From: Cytidiella melzeri
Lineage: Eukaryota > Basidiomycota > Agaricomycetes > Polyporales > Irpicaceae
Assembly: GCA_022592445.1 (NCBI GenBank)
Contig: JABYQR010000032.1
Coordinates: 124,001 to 188,000, forward strand
Direction: 5' to 3'
Length of the DNA: 64,000 nucleotides
A program made the position numbers and the translations under genes. The notes below the pieces were generated by a model, which searched no databases, was not told where the DNA came from, and saw only the letters and a program-made list of their open reading frames with translations. Shown in pieces: positions 42,627-54,406 of the stretch (its first letter is position 1; every line of letters begins with the position of its first letter).

Positions 42627-45600
42627 GGAACCGGATTAGGGATGAGTGGTCCATAAGGCTGTTGCGGACGAGTCTTCATCCGCTGACATGTGTCACAGCC
42701 TGTCACGTATTTCTTGACATCGGTGGTTAAACCTGGCCACCAGTAGTTTCTCGAGATCAGTTCATACGTTTTCCATCTGCCAGGATGTCCAGCAGAAGGT
42801 AGATCATGATGTATCTGGATAATTTGGCGTCTCAGATCTAATTTCTGATCTTTGGAGATGTAGACTTTTACACGGTATAGGAGTAATCCATTCTCAAAAT
42901 TCCATTCCTCTAGTGATTTCTTGAACTCCCTAGGACCAGAGTTAAGTAACTGCTGATAGTCCTTGGTAACTTCGTCGTTCATGAGTGCTTCCTTGACCCG
43001 TCTTACAATTTCATTGTTGTTGATAGGCAAGTCATGAGAGTTTTCGATAGCAGAGATGGCAAAAATCTCGGGTTTAAGGAGAATTTTGTCCTCGTTATTG
43101 GAATCTACCCCCTCTTCATGATCTGGCCTCCTGGACAGAGGATCTGCGGTAAGCATGGTCTTTCCAGGTTTGTGCCAGAGCACAAAATTAAATCGCGTGA
43201 GGAATAACGCCCATTGTGCTTGTCTCCGAGTCAGCTTCTGGGCATTCCTGCAATATGTCAGGTTTTGGTGATCCGACCATATTTCTACGGCAATCGGATG
43301 TCCCTCCAGATGTTGACAATACTCTTCCAGGGCGCGGATAATAGCCAACAACTCTTTATTGTATATCTCATAGTTACGTTCATGGACGTTGAGTGATTTA
43401 GAGAAGAAGGCCACTGGATGCCACAGCTTGTCAGCTGGATCCAGTTGTGATAGTACTGCTCCTGTAGCAAAGTTGCTAGCATCTGTTTCCAGACAGAAAG
43501 GGTTTTTGTCATCTGGTATCCTCAGAATGGGTGCTGATGTAAAAGCCTGTTTCAGACTTTGGAAGGCCTGTTCCTGAGCATCTTTCCAGATCCAGGATTG
43601 GTCCTTCTTTGTCAGAATAGTGAGCAGTTTTGCATGTTTAGCAAAGTCCTTAATGAAATGCTGATAGAAGTTGGCAAAGCCTAAGAAGGCTTGGACTTGC
43701 TTAACCTTTTCAGGTCGCGGCCACTCAGTAACTCCGGTGAGTTTGGCTGGATCCATCTCGATGTATCCATGAGAAATGATCATGCCTAGGTACTCAATGC
43801 AATCTTTTTCAAAAGAGCACTTTTCCGGTTTGGCAATTAGATCATTCTTGCGTAGACGCTTGAGCACTTCCTGTGTGATGCAACGGTTTTCCTTCTTGTC
43901 CTCTGTGAAGATGAGGATGTTGTCGAGATACACCATGACATGTCCTTCTAAGATTAAATCACTCAGAATTTCATTCATCATGGCTTGGAACGTTGCAGGT
44001 GCGTTGCTGAAACTGAAATACATCACCTTGGCTTTGCAAAGGCCGCGGTGTGTGATGAACACCATCTTCCATTCATCACCCTTTTGGATGCAAACGTTAT
44101 TGTATCCCCATCTAAGATCAATCTTTGAGAAGACCTTAGCCTTGCTTAACAAGTTGATTGAGTTGTTGATGCGAGGTATGGGATACCGGTTTTTCACCGT
44201 GATGTCGTTCAGTTTTTGGTAATCTTGCACAAGGTGCAACAAGCCATCTTTCTTCCTGACAAAGAACACAGGTGCTGCCATTGGACTTTTCGATTTGTGG
44301 ATGTAACTTTTTCGGAGTTCCTCTTCAATCCATTGATCTAGAGAATTCTTTTCCATTGGAGACAGCAGGTATAGTTTAGCCACTTTGGGAAGGGAGGCAC
44401 CTTCCTCAAATTTGATCGTGTGATTGTATGGTTTGCGTGACGGCATGCATTCTGACTTTTTCTTTGAAAAGACGTCACCAAATTCCCATAGATATTTTGG
44501 TACTAATGGCTTCCAATTGACGGATTCTTGTTTGTCAAAGCCGTCTTCAAAGCCCTCATCTTCCTTTCCAGAAAGTTCAGCGATTATTTCTGCTATTTCT
44601 TGGTCTTCTGGATTGTCTAAGTCGATCCAGTGGATGTGAGGGTTGTCCGGGTCAACACTTCCTATTCCGTCCAGGTTGTCTGACACCGAACGTCCCTTAG
44701 GTAACTCAAGCTCATTTATCTCTTCTTGAGTTACAGTGATGTTTTTACGAGCTCTTGGGGCACAGAGTTCAGGACATCTGGTAAATCTCCACTCGCCATT
44801 TGCCCAATCTATCTCTGCATTGTGGCGGCATAAGAAGGTCATCCTGATAATCATTTGTTTACTACCAAGATCAGTAACAAGCATGTGTTGTCTTGCTCTG
44901 TGCAAACCTATTTCTAGGTATGCACGTACTGAGTGAGTGATTTGACCATCTTTATTGGGAGTACCGTTAACGTTGATGACGTTAAACAGTGATGCCAGTT
45001 GATTTGTTACCAAATTGTTACTTTCAACCACTGACTTACTGATGAACATGGTTGTGGCTCCTGAATCTACCAGAGCTTTGACCTGCACTTTCTTTCCGTA
45101 TACCCAAATTGTAACTGGTAGAAAAAATGAATTCTTTGAACGTGCTACATTTTTGACAGTATCTACAGTACAAAGATCGAGGGTATCTGGGCCTAAGCAT
45201 GCATGTTTGCAGGGAGTCACATGATGCTTCGGAAAAAAAACCTTGCCCTTGGATGGCTTTTTCCCTTTACCCTTGTCAGGGGACGGGTAAGGAGTTGAAG
45301 GTTCATCATCTTCCGTTGGAACCTCCTCAATATGAGCCGCCAACTCTAGGCACGCGGTATTAACATTTTTTGTCTTAGATGACAAGGCTTTAGGGGTATC
45401 TGCCTCACTGTCTGCTCCTGAGTCCTCGGCATCTGCTGCCCAAATCTTCTTCGGCGCCAAAGACTTTCCATCCTTCTTTCCATCCTTCTTCTTATCATTG
45501 AGCTTCTTCTTAAGGCCGTTGAGGTTACATTCGTCCGTGTTATGTCCTTTGGACTTGTGAATGTGACAGAACATTTCCGACTTTTCAGTCGAGTTCACCT

Positions 45601-45815
45601 CTTTGCCTTTGCCCTTGTTCCACTTCTCATTCTTCTTCTTCTTCTTATCTGCAGTGGCCACCTCCATGGGAGTGGACATGTCCTTCTCCTTTGCAAAGAT
45701 CTGACCTTGTGCTTTCTCAGGATAAACCTTCTTGTGGATGTCCAACAAGAGGTTGAGGAATTGAGGCCATGTGGTAGGGATTTGATTCTCATCTTTCCCA
45801 ATCATGACAAGCCTC
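42627..45815 (-). pseudogene. Gypsy B pol, copy 1
   Basis: One open frame covers the gag end (zinc-knuckle-like CHIHKSKGHNTDEC), protease (VDSGATTMFISK near 45050), RT, RNase H (NYEIYNKELLAIIRALE) and the integrase zinc finger (CDTCQRMK). The frame is open but not functional: the RT box is YLDN (43919-43924), and other family-typical residues have changed (YQKLND, KVMYFSFSN). It stops just after PYGPLIPN, where the insertion cut it, so the integrase core is lost. Confidence 0.9.
42634..44697 (-). repeat. Inverted repeat arm 1 (2,064 bp)
   Basis: Reverse complement of 51727-53790, same length to the base. No difference was seen in translations or in the nucleotide stretches I compared. Flanks on both sides differ by roughly one in ten. 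Confidence 0.85.
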
Positions 45816-45820
45816 ATATC

Positions 45821-46308
45821 TGTCACGAGCATGCACACTTTTTCCTTTCTTTTCCTTTTATTTTCCTTATCTTATCTTATCGATGGTACATGGCTACTGC
45901 ATGTGATCAAAGTGCATGTGACAGACTGGTCACATGATCATAGAAGGTGCTGGAACATTGTAGAACATCGCACCATAGCACACCATACGTTCCCACCGCA
46001 GTGTTAGGAGTACAGACCCGGTACCAGGGGCCCTTGTCTGAGATGTATATATACCCACCCTGTAGCTCCCTAAAGACCTCAGATTCTACCTCCTGGTCTT
46101 TAGGTGACGTTCACCTTGTACAAGTCTCATTACTGTGCTAATATATCCTGGTCTTTAGCTCATTGTTGGCTGATCCCTTGTTGTTGGGTCTTCACTCCTC
46201 ATCATCATCCTTTCCCTTGTCGTCATCGTCCACGCGAGTTTGCTCGTCGTTCCTTTCCCCCTATCGTCACTTCCTCGCTCTTCATAGAGTTTGGTTGTAC
46301 TCTTGACA
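45821..46308. mobile_element. Solo LTR inside Gypsy B gag
   Basis: 488 bp, TGTCACGAGC ... TACTCTTGACA with TGTCA/TGACA inverted ends, flanked by ATATC on both sides (45816-45820 and 46309-46313). Removing it joins gag HVIEKD to MRLVMIGKD, as in copy 2 at 50600. Has a TATATATA box near 46047 and repeats of CTGGTCTTTA. Confidence 0.93.
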
Positions 46309-47177
46309 ATATCCTTCTCAATGACGTGCTTGAGCTTATGAATAAGCAAGTTGTCTTTGTATCCAGAAAGCCTGCCAAGCATATGGAAGTGTTCCGCATA
46401 CTTGACAAAGTTCTTGTGTGCAAGATCTGTGTTGTTAAACAAGGCATTAAGCTCCTTTTGAGCGCCCTCCTTGTCATCCAGTTGACCGTATTGTACCTTG
46501 AGCTCGTTCTCAAACTCTTCCCACGTTCCAATTGTCTGACCCTTTGTGAGTTTCTTGATCCACAGCTCCATGTATTGAGCCGCCACGCCTGAGAGCCAGT
46601 TCATCGCGACGGCAATACATTGCCTATCTGTAGCAACGTTCTCATGGACAAGCCACAGAGAAATCTTGCTCAACCACTCGTTGAACTTGACCTTGCCATT
46701 GGTTCTGTTGAACTCCGGGGGTTTGCCAATCTTAGGCTGGCGCAAGGATCCTCCTTGTCCTTGAGACAAGGGAAGCTGGTCGATCTCGTTGACCACATTA
46801 GTGATCGTTGTTTTCACCATTTCCAGATCAGTGTCCATCCGCTGGACTTGTGTGTCCACAGCGGATTGTGAGTAGAGGTCTTGAGCAACCTTATCCACAT
46901 ATTGCTGGAGGTTACCCTCCAACAACAACAACTGGTTGTTCCAGATAATGACCATCTGATTCATCATGTTGTGAACAATGGTAGTAGTTGCTTCTCCCTC
47001 AACTGTGCGAGTGAAAGCCCTTTGGGCCATGTTGAGGTTATGAAAGATATGCTGCTCAAAGTTCTCCACTGAAGGGTTGTAAACAATGGGCGTGATTTTC
47101 CCAAATGGCACGGAGTGGGTAAGGTTGGCAGCAGCAGCGGGGGTGGTGCTGGATCCGGTGTTGGATTGGAAGGCCAT
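46309..47177 (-). pseudogene. Gypsy B gag, copy 1
   Basis: MAFQSNTGSSTTPAAAANLT, then a helical N-terminus and the gag core FNEWLSKISLWLVHENVATD, GTWEEFENELKVQYGQ and NFVKYAEHFHMLGRL. Compared with copy 2 many differences are C-to-T or G-to-A at former CpG sites (R to W, R to H, T to M). Cut by the solo LTR after HVIEKD. Confidence 0.85.
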
Positions 47178-47348
47178 TGCTTCTAATTTCTTAGTTAGCA
47201 AAGGATAAGCAAAATACTATTTCAAGTATAAGAAGAAGAGAAAACACCACTTTTCACACATTGAACTCTTGTCAGAGTTGTTTTCACACATTAAATCCTT
47301 TTCAGGAAGTTGTCACCGAGTAAAATGAGGCTTGTCAGCCCATACATT

Positions 47349-48129
47349 TTATTCTGTTTCCGCATATGCAAAGGTGTTCATGTCAAACAGCCCTTCTAGT
47401 AGCTCTAGGATAAAACCCCATCTCCGATGTATGTCTACAAAACTAATCCTGCCTAAACTCTTCAAGTCCTTCGTTAACATCCTCCATTCCCTATTTGACA
47501 TCTTGTCCGTGTGATTCTCCTTGAACCAGTGTTCAATCATGAAGACATGACCAATCAGTAGCTGGGCTTTCTTCTGACGAGTGTTGAGCTGGTGGTTAGA
47601 AGATTGCCCACCACTCGCGAAGGATGCGTCCAACTTCTTGAGCACAGGTTCAAGCCTTTGGCAGGCTGCTGTGACCATTGGTTCAAACTCCTGTTGACAA
47701 AGCATAAGCTTTGTTTTACGGAAGTGGAGGTTGGAGGGGAGAGGAGTGGGAGTGGGAATGTAAGTGCGTTGGTTGCGCTCCTCAATACGCTGGAGAAGAG
47801 AAAGCTTTTCAGCTTCCTTCTTCTCTTTCAACTCAATCTTGTCAAGGAGGCTGAGTTGAGACATGAGACTGGAGACCTTTCTCATACAATCCTGGTTCTC
47901 CTCATGCTCGATGGTGGTTCGAGCCTTTTTCCTCAAGATTGATCCTCTTGATGAGAGGCTTGTTATTGGGGTATTTGAGTCGGCGAGGTTTGCTGGCGTC
48001 CTTGAACTTGTCAAGTGTCTCTTTCGAGACAGTGAGGCGTTCCTGAAGTCCGGTGATTTCATTGCGGATAGGGATGGAGTAGGGGGCCTTGCAGCCAGAC
48101 CTAGCAGCGACATAGCGGGAAAGGGGCAT
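47349..48129 (-). pseudogene. Gypsy B extra ORF upstream of gag (ORF0)
   Basis: Starts at MPLSRYVAARSGCKAPYSIP (ATG at 48129), slips frame in an A5 run near 47935 (LEEKG against LRKKAR), and continues as EHEENQDCMRKVSSLMSQLS to the end NTFAYAETE. Homologous to the ORF at 17504-18262: both have FRK, F-x-P-x2-TA-x2-QRL and REW-x2-L-x3-LK-x2-G-x-ISF near the C-terminus. It is strongly charged, with a long helical region (KIELKEKKEAEKLSLLQRIE). Function unknown. The frameshift lies in a homopolymer and may be real or a sequencing error. Confidence 0.75.
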
Positions 48130-48692
48130 GGTGACTGTGACAATGTGTGGTGAGCTTGTCAGCTCAGTGTTGTGCAAAACAAATCTCCATAAAGAGTGGT
48201 CTTGTGTGTGCGTGGGGTAGTGCCAGTGTCGGCCTGGACTCTCTCTCTCCAGGTCCGGTGTTTTAAGAATCTCTGTCACAGTTCCACCCATGCGGCAAAT
48301 GGTTGGCGGATCAGTATTACACTGACCCTAAGTCCGGCCAGAACAAGTTACCTGTCTTTGTGCCTAGGCACTCATGGGCTTCTAGTCCTGTTGTCTAGCT
48401 CTTATAACAAGTGTCTGACACCAGAATCCACTATCACCTGTGGGGCGGCACACTTTCATCATGTTTGCATAATGCCAATCCCTGCTCTGATCAGCTCTAG
48501 GAGCGTCGGGCGTGAGGGTGATTCAAGTTGTGCACATCAAGGCAAAGCCTAGACATGACTACCACTTAGAGCCTATGGTCCAGCTACCTCTATTTATAGA
48601 GGATTTGTAAAGAGGCCCACGCACAGGCACAAGACCTAGAAGAAAGGGGCAAGAAACCTCCAGCACCTCCAGAGATGTGAGGGAGTAGGGGT
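48130..48692 (-). other. Gypsy B leader
   Basis: Untranslated leader between the primer-binding site and the extra ORF. No gene seen. Confidence 0.5.
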
Positions 48693-48703
48693 AGTCTTAT
48701 CCA
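48693..48703 (-). promoter_or_regulatory. Gypsy B self-priming primer-binding site
   Basis: Minus strand TGGATAAGACT, two bases from the LTR edge. Exact 11-nt complement of AGTCTTATCCA at 48840-48830 in the LTR, 35 nt from the TATATATA box (48875-48868). Confidence 0.78.
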
Positions 48704-48705
48704 AA

Positions 48706-50015
48706 TGTAACAGTTATGGTTACACTCACCAGATAAGTGTTAAACTTGAGGGGGAGATAATGAGATAGAGAGTAGAGTGCGGGTGAGAGTGTGTACTGGG
48801 GAGTACTGAGTAGTCCTTGATCAACAGAGTGGATAAGACTGAGGGGATATGCCCTAAGGAGGGCCTCTATATATACATGAAGGGGGGGACCCCAGGTACT
48901 ACCCTAAGACCCCTAATACCTACATGAGTAAGCAAAGTAATCTACCTTACTAAGCATGCCCTATGCCCTAGTGGTGCCACTTCAATAATCAACCAACAGC
49001 AATTGTCCCCATGACCTGACCCCATGACCCAGTCCCAAGGCTAGACTTGTTCTAGCTTGTTTTAAGACAAGGCTAGACTTTTCCAGAAGGTTCTAAGAAC
49101 TATGACATCATCTAATGGAATGTTCTATACTATGACATTGTTAAGAGCAAGACAAAATGGAAGGGACACAGAGTTGCGGAGTTTGCGCAGATGCGGAAAC
49201 AGAGGAGCGAACGAGGGGGATCAGAATGAGTCTTGGCTTCAACTAGTTAAGTTGCGCCACTCGGGATTCTCGTGACTCGAATTTGTACTTAGCAGGATCA
49301 AAGGTTCAAGAGCAAGGCTCAATTGAAATGCGGACCTGCGGAGGTGTGGTGATCAGAACACCGGAGACAGCGAGGAGATGTCGGACAACGACAAGTAAGA
49401 CAACTTCAGCTTGTGAAGTCGAATGCAGACGAAGAGAGGATAAGAAGGGGAGTCTTATTCAATATTTGAATTGCTTATTTACTACAGTTGGGTCTTGTAT
49501 ATATACTACAATGACTTCAAGTCCGATAGGAGTAGACAAAAGCGGAACAAAGGGAAATGTGCATGCTTGCGGAGCGATAAGAGAATTGTACACAGCATGA
49601 TGTAAAGGAAACAGATGATAAGGGTCATGATGACGTGGGTGCGGAGATGCGGAGTATGCGGCGCGGTGTTCGGGTGCGGAGGTCACGTGAAGTTGGGTGG
49701 TTGGACCGGGTTGTAACAGACATCATAGTTCCAGCATGTTCCACAAGGTTCCAGAGAGTTCTATCATGTGATACACAGAAAAGGAAAGGAGCGCATCAGC
49801 GCATTAGAGACAGATGGCGCATCAGCGCATCAATTGATAGGCACTGAGAATAAGCGCCGGAATAAGCACCTGATAAGTGCCAGATAAGCGCCGGATAAGC
49901 GCCTAAATAGACGCAGGATAAGCGCTGGATAAGCGCTTGACAAGCGCTCAAATATTCCCAATAATACTGTTGCCTGGTAAGGCAAGTCTTGTAGAAACAT
50001 TGAAAATCTGTGACA
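48706..50015 (-). repeat. Gypsy B 5' LTR, interrupted
   Basis: TGTAACAG ... CTGTGACA; about 725 bp once the inner 580-bp LTR and its duplication are removed. Its right edge abuts the truncated gag of copy 2 at 50016. Related to the solo LTR at 27009-27698. Confidence 0.9.
49139..49718. mobile_element. Solo LTR nested inside the Gypsy B LTR
   Basis: 580 bp with TGTTA/TAACA inverted ends, flanked by GACAT on both sides (49134-49138 and 49719-49723). The 27009-27698 LTR lacks it at the same place, which confirms the empty site. TATATATA near 49497. Unrelated to the other LTRs here; probably of the copia type. Confidence 0.93.
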
Positions 50016-51207
50016 CTTATTTGGATGGTCACTCAAGACCTATATTTGCAGTCCACTGCGGACACGCAAGTCCAGCGGATGGACACTGACCTGGATATGG
50101 TCAAAACGACCATCATCAATGTGGTCAACCAGATAAATCAGCTTCCCTTGTCTCAAGGACAAGGAGGATCCTCGCACCAGCCCAAGATTGGCGAACCTCC
50201 GGAGTTCAACAGCACTGACGGCAAGGTCAAGTTCAACAAGTGGTTGAACAAGATTTCTCTGTGGCTTGTCCACGAGAACGTTGCTACAGATAGGCAACAT
50301 ATTGCCGTCGCGATGAACCGGCTCTCAGGCGTGGCGGCTCAGTACATTGAGCCGTGGATCAAGAAGCTCACGAAGGGTCAGACGATTGGAACGTGGGAAG
50401 AGTTCGAAAATGAGCTCAAGGTACAATACGGTCAACGGCACGACAAGGAGGGCGCTCGAAAGGAGCTTAACGCCTTGTTCAACAATACGGATCTGGCGCA
50501 CAAGAACTTTGTCAAGCATGCAGAACGCTTCCGTACGCTTGGCAGGCTTTCTGGATACGAGGACGACTTACTCATTCACAAGCTCAAGCATGTCATCAAG
50601 AAGGACATGAGGCTTGTCATGATTGGAAAAGATGAAAATCCAAATCCCTACCACATGGCCTCAATTCCTCAACCTCTTGCTCAACATTCACAAGAAGGTC
50701 TATCCGGAGAAAGCGCATGGCAAGATCTCCGCAAAGGAGAAGGATACGTCCACGCCAATGGACGTGGACGCTGCGGACAAAAAGAAAAAGAAGAACGAGA
50801 AGCGGAACAAGGGCAAGGGCAAAGAGGTGAACTCGACTGAAAAGTTGAAGAAGTTCTGCTACATCCACAAGTCGAAAGGACATAATACGGATAAGTGCAA
50901 CCTCAACAGCCTAAAGAAGAAGCCCAATGACAAGAAGAAGGAAGTGAAGAAGGATGGCAAGTCTTCGGCGCCGAAGAGGATTTGGGCAGCAGATGGCAAG
51001 GACTCAGGAACGGACAGCGAGGCCGAAGCCCCTAAGGCTTCGTCGTCAAAAACAAAAAACGTAAATACCGCGCGCCTAGAGTTGGCGGCTCATATTGAGG
51101 AGGTTCCAACGGAAGATGATGAACCTTCAACTCCTCACCTGTCCCCTGACAAGGGTAAAGGGAAAAAGCCGACCAAGGGCAAGGATTTTTTCCGAAGCAT
51201 AATGTGA
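50016..51207 (+). pseudogene. Gypsy B gag, copy 2 (inverted, 5' truncated)
   Basis: Starts in mid-gag at TQDLYLQSTADTQVQRMD and runs through FNKWLNKISLWLVHENVATD and HVIKKDMRLVMIGKD. Frameshifts: near 50640 in an A run, and near 51187 in a T run (KDFF, one T missing against copy 1). Keeps many CpG sites that copy 1 lost. Confidence 0.85.
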
Positions 51208-54200
51208 CTCCCTGTGAACATGAATGCTTAGGCCCTGATACCCTCGATCTTTGTACCGTAGATACTGTCAAAAATGTAGCACGTTCAAAGAATTCATTTT
51301 TTCTACCAGTTACAATTTGGGTTTACAGAAAAAAAGTGCAGGTCAAAGCTCTGGTAGATTCAGGAGCCACAACCATGTTCATCAGTAAGTCAGTGGTTGA
51401 AAGTAACAATTTGGTAACAAATCAACTGGCATCACCGTTTAACGTCATCAACGTTGATGGTACTCCCAATAAAGATGGTCAAATCACTCATGCAGTACGT
51501 GCATACCTAGAAATAAGTTTGCACAGAGCAAGACAACACATGCTTGTTACTTATCTTGGTAGTAAACAAATGATTATTGGGATTACCTTCTTACGCCGCC
51601 ACAATCCGGAGATAGATTGGGCAAATGGCGAGTGGAGATTTACCAGATGTCCTGAACTTTGTGCCCCAAGAGCTCGTAAAAACATCACTGTAAATCAAGA
51701 AGAGATTGATGAGCTTGAGTTACCTGAGGGACGTTCGGTGTCAGACAACCTGGACGGAATAGGAAGTGTTGACCCGGACAACCCTCACATCCACTGGATC
51801 GACTTAGACAATCCAGAAGACCAAGAAATAGCAGAAATAATCGCTGAACTTTCTGGAAAGGAAGATGAGGGCTTTGAAGACGGCTTTGACAAACAAGAAT
51901 CCGTCAATTGGAAGCCATTAGTACCAAAATATCTATGGGAATTTGGTGACGTCTTTTCAAAGAAAAAGTCAGAATGCATGCCGTCACGCAAACCATACAA
52001 TCACACGATCAAATTTGAGGAAGGTGCCTCCCTTCCCAAAGTGGCTAAACTATACCTGCTGTCTCCAATGGAAAAGAATTCTCTAGATCAATGGATTGAA
52101 GAGGAACTCCGAAAAAGTTACATCCACAAATCGAAAAGTCCAATGGCAGCACCTGTGTTCTTTGTCAGGAAGAAAGATGGCTTGTTGCACCTTGTGCAAG
52201 ATTACCAAAAACTGAACGACATCACGGTGAAAAACCGGTATCCCATACCTCGCATCAACAACTCAATCAACTTGTTAAGCAAGGCTAAGGTCTTCTCAAA
52301 GATTGATCTTAGATGGGGATACAATAACGTTTGCATCCAAAAGGGTGATGAATGGAAGATGGTGTTCATCACACACCGCGGCCTTTGCAAAGCCAAGGTG
52401 ATGTATTTCAGTTTCAGCAACGCACCTGCAACGTTCCAAGCCATGATGAATGAAATTCTGAGTGATTTAATCTTAGAAGGACATGTCATGGTGTATCTCG
52501 ACAACATCCTCATCTTCACAGAGGACAAGAAGGAAAACCGTTGCATCACACAGGAAGTGCTCAAGCGTCTACGCAAGAATGATCTAATTGCCAAACCGGA
52601 AAAGTGCTCTTTTGAAAAAGATTGCATTGAGTACCTAGGCATGATCATTTCTCATGGATACATCGAGATGGATCCAGCCAAACTCACCGGAGTTACTGAG
52701 TGGCCGCGACCTGAAAAGGTTAAGCAAGTCCAAGCCTTCTTAGGCTTTGCCAACTTCTATCAGCATTTCATTAAGGACTTTGCTAAACATGCAAAACTGC
52801 TCACTATTCTGACAAAGAAGGACCAATCCTGGATCTGGAAAGATGCTCAGGAACAGGCCTTCCAAAGTCTGAAACAGGCTTTTACATCAGCACCCATTCT
52901 GAGGATACCAGATGACAAAAACCCTTTCTGTCTGGAAACAGATGCTAGCAACTTTGCTACAGGAGCAGTACTATCACAACTGGATCCAGCTGACAAGCTG
53001 TGGCATCCAGTGGCCTTCTTCTCTAAATCACTCAACGTCCATGAACGTAACTATGAGATATACAATAAAGAGTTGTTGGCTATTATCCGCGCCCTGGAAG
53101 AGTATTGTCAACATCTGGAGGGACATCCGATTGCCGTAGAAATATGGTCGGATCACCAAAACCTGACATATTGCAGGAATGCCCAGAAGCTGACTCGGAG
53201 ACAAGCACAATGGGCGTTATTCCTCACGCGATTTAATTTTGTGCTCTGGCACAAACCTGGAAAGACCATGCTTACCGCAGATCCTCTGTCCAGGAGGCCA
53301 GATCATGAAGAGGGGGTAGATTCCAATAACGAGGACAAAATTCTCCTTAAACCCGAGATTTTTGCCATCTCTGCTATCGAAAACTCTCATGACTTGCCTA
53401 TCAACAACAATGAAATTGTAAGACGGGTCAAGGAAGCACTCATGAACGACGAAGTTACCAAGGACTATCAGCAGTTACTTAACTCTGGTCCTAGGGAGTT
53501 CAAGAAATCACTAGAGGAATGGAATTTTGAGAATGGATTACTCCTATACCGTGTAAAAGTCTACATCTCCAAAGATCAGAAATTAGATCTGAGACGCCAA
53601 ATTATCCAGATACATCATGATCTACCTTCTGCTGGACATCCTGGCAGATGGAAAACGTACGAACTGATCTCGAGAAACTACTGGTGGCCAGGTTTAACCA
53701 CTGATGTCAAGAAATATGTGACAGGCTGTGACACATGTCAGCGGATGAAGACTCGTCCGCAACAGCCTTACGGACCACTCATCCCTAATCTGGTCCCGGC
53801 CAAACCATGGAATATCATGACTGTCAGCTTGAGTAGTCAGTTACCGGAGTCTGATGGCTTCAATGCTATCTGCGTAGTCGTAGACCGCCTTACTAAAAGG
53901 GCGCACTTCTTCCCTATTGTAAATGAGTTCTCGGCAAAAGATCTTGCAGCTCTACTCTATGAGAGAGTCTGGACCCTTCACGGGTTACCTTTGCAAATCA
54001 TTTCCGACCGAGGTCCACAATTTGCAGCAGATTTATTCCAGGAATGGTGTAAAATGCTAGGGATAGAATCTACGATGACTACCGCATATCATCCGCAAAC
54101 TGATGGTCAAACTGAACGAGTTAATCAGGCGCTCGAACAGTACCTGCGTTGTTACGTTGATCAACTACATGACAACTGGGCTAGACTGCTCAGCTCGGCT

Positions 54201-54406
54201 GAGTTTGCATACAACAATGCAGCGCACGAGGGAACCAAGCACTTGCCTTTCTACCTCGAATACGGCAGACACCCTACAGCTGGTCCAACGCTCACTAAGG
54301 ACCTGAAAAGGTCTGACATGAATGACATCATGTGGAACCGCTTGCAAGCTCAAGAGCATGCTCAAGCGGCGTTACAACTTGCGGCTGAACACATGAAATG
54401 GTACTG
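51204..54406 (+). pseudogene. Gypsy B pol, copy 2
   Basis: Protease VDSGATTMFISK, RT with YLDN (52494-52505), RNase H and integrase zinc finger as in copy 1, then the integrase core missing there: DRLTKRAHF, ISDRGPQFAADLF and DGQTERVNQALEQYL. The first integrase Asp position reads VSLSSQLP instead of a VD-type motif. The frame breaks off after EHMKWY at about 54406, so the C-terminal domain and 3' LTR are missing. Confidence 0.88.
51727..53790 (+). repeat. Inverted repeat arm 2 (2,064 bp)
   Basis: Partner of 42634-44697. First differences on either side are at 51726 and 53791. Confidence 0.85.

Larger units (their letters stand above)
42627..50015 (-). mobile_element. Gypsy family B element, truncated in integrase
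   Basis: On the minus strand: 5' LTR (48706-50015, itself hit by a solo LTR), self-priming site, leader, extra ORF, gag (hit by a second solo LTR), protease, RT, RNase H and integrase zinc finger, ending at 42627 where the LTR-like fragment begins. The 3' LTR is not seen. Much of the coding part shows CpG decay. Confidence 0.9.

Noticed and set aside
43776..44222. 148-codon frame antisense to Gypsy B RT (and its mirror at 52202-52648)
   Set aside because: Same frame in both copies only because the core is the same sequence; no protein motif and it lies opposite a real RT.
48696..50020. CTTAT as target duplication of Gypsy B
   Set aside because: The left CTTAT lies inside the element next to its LTR (part of the primer-binding site), so it cannot be the other flank.
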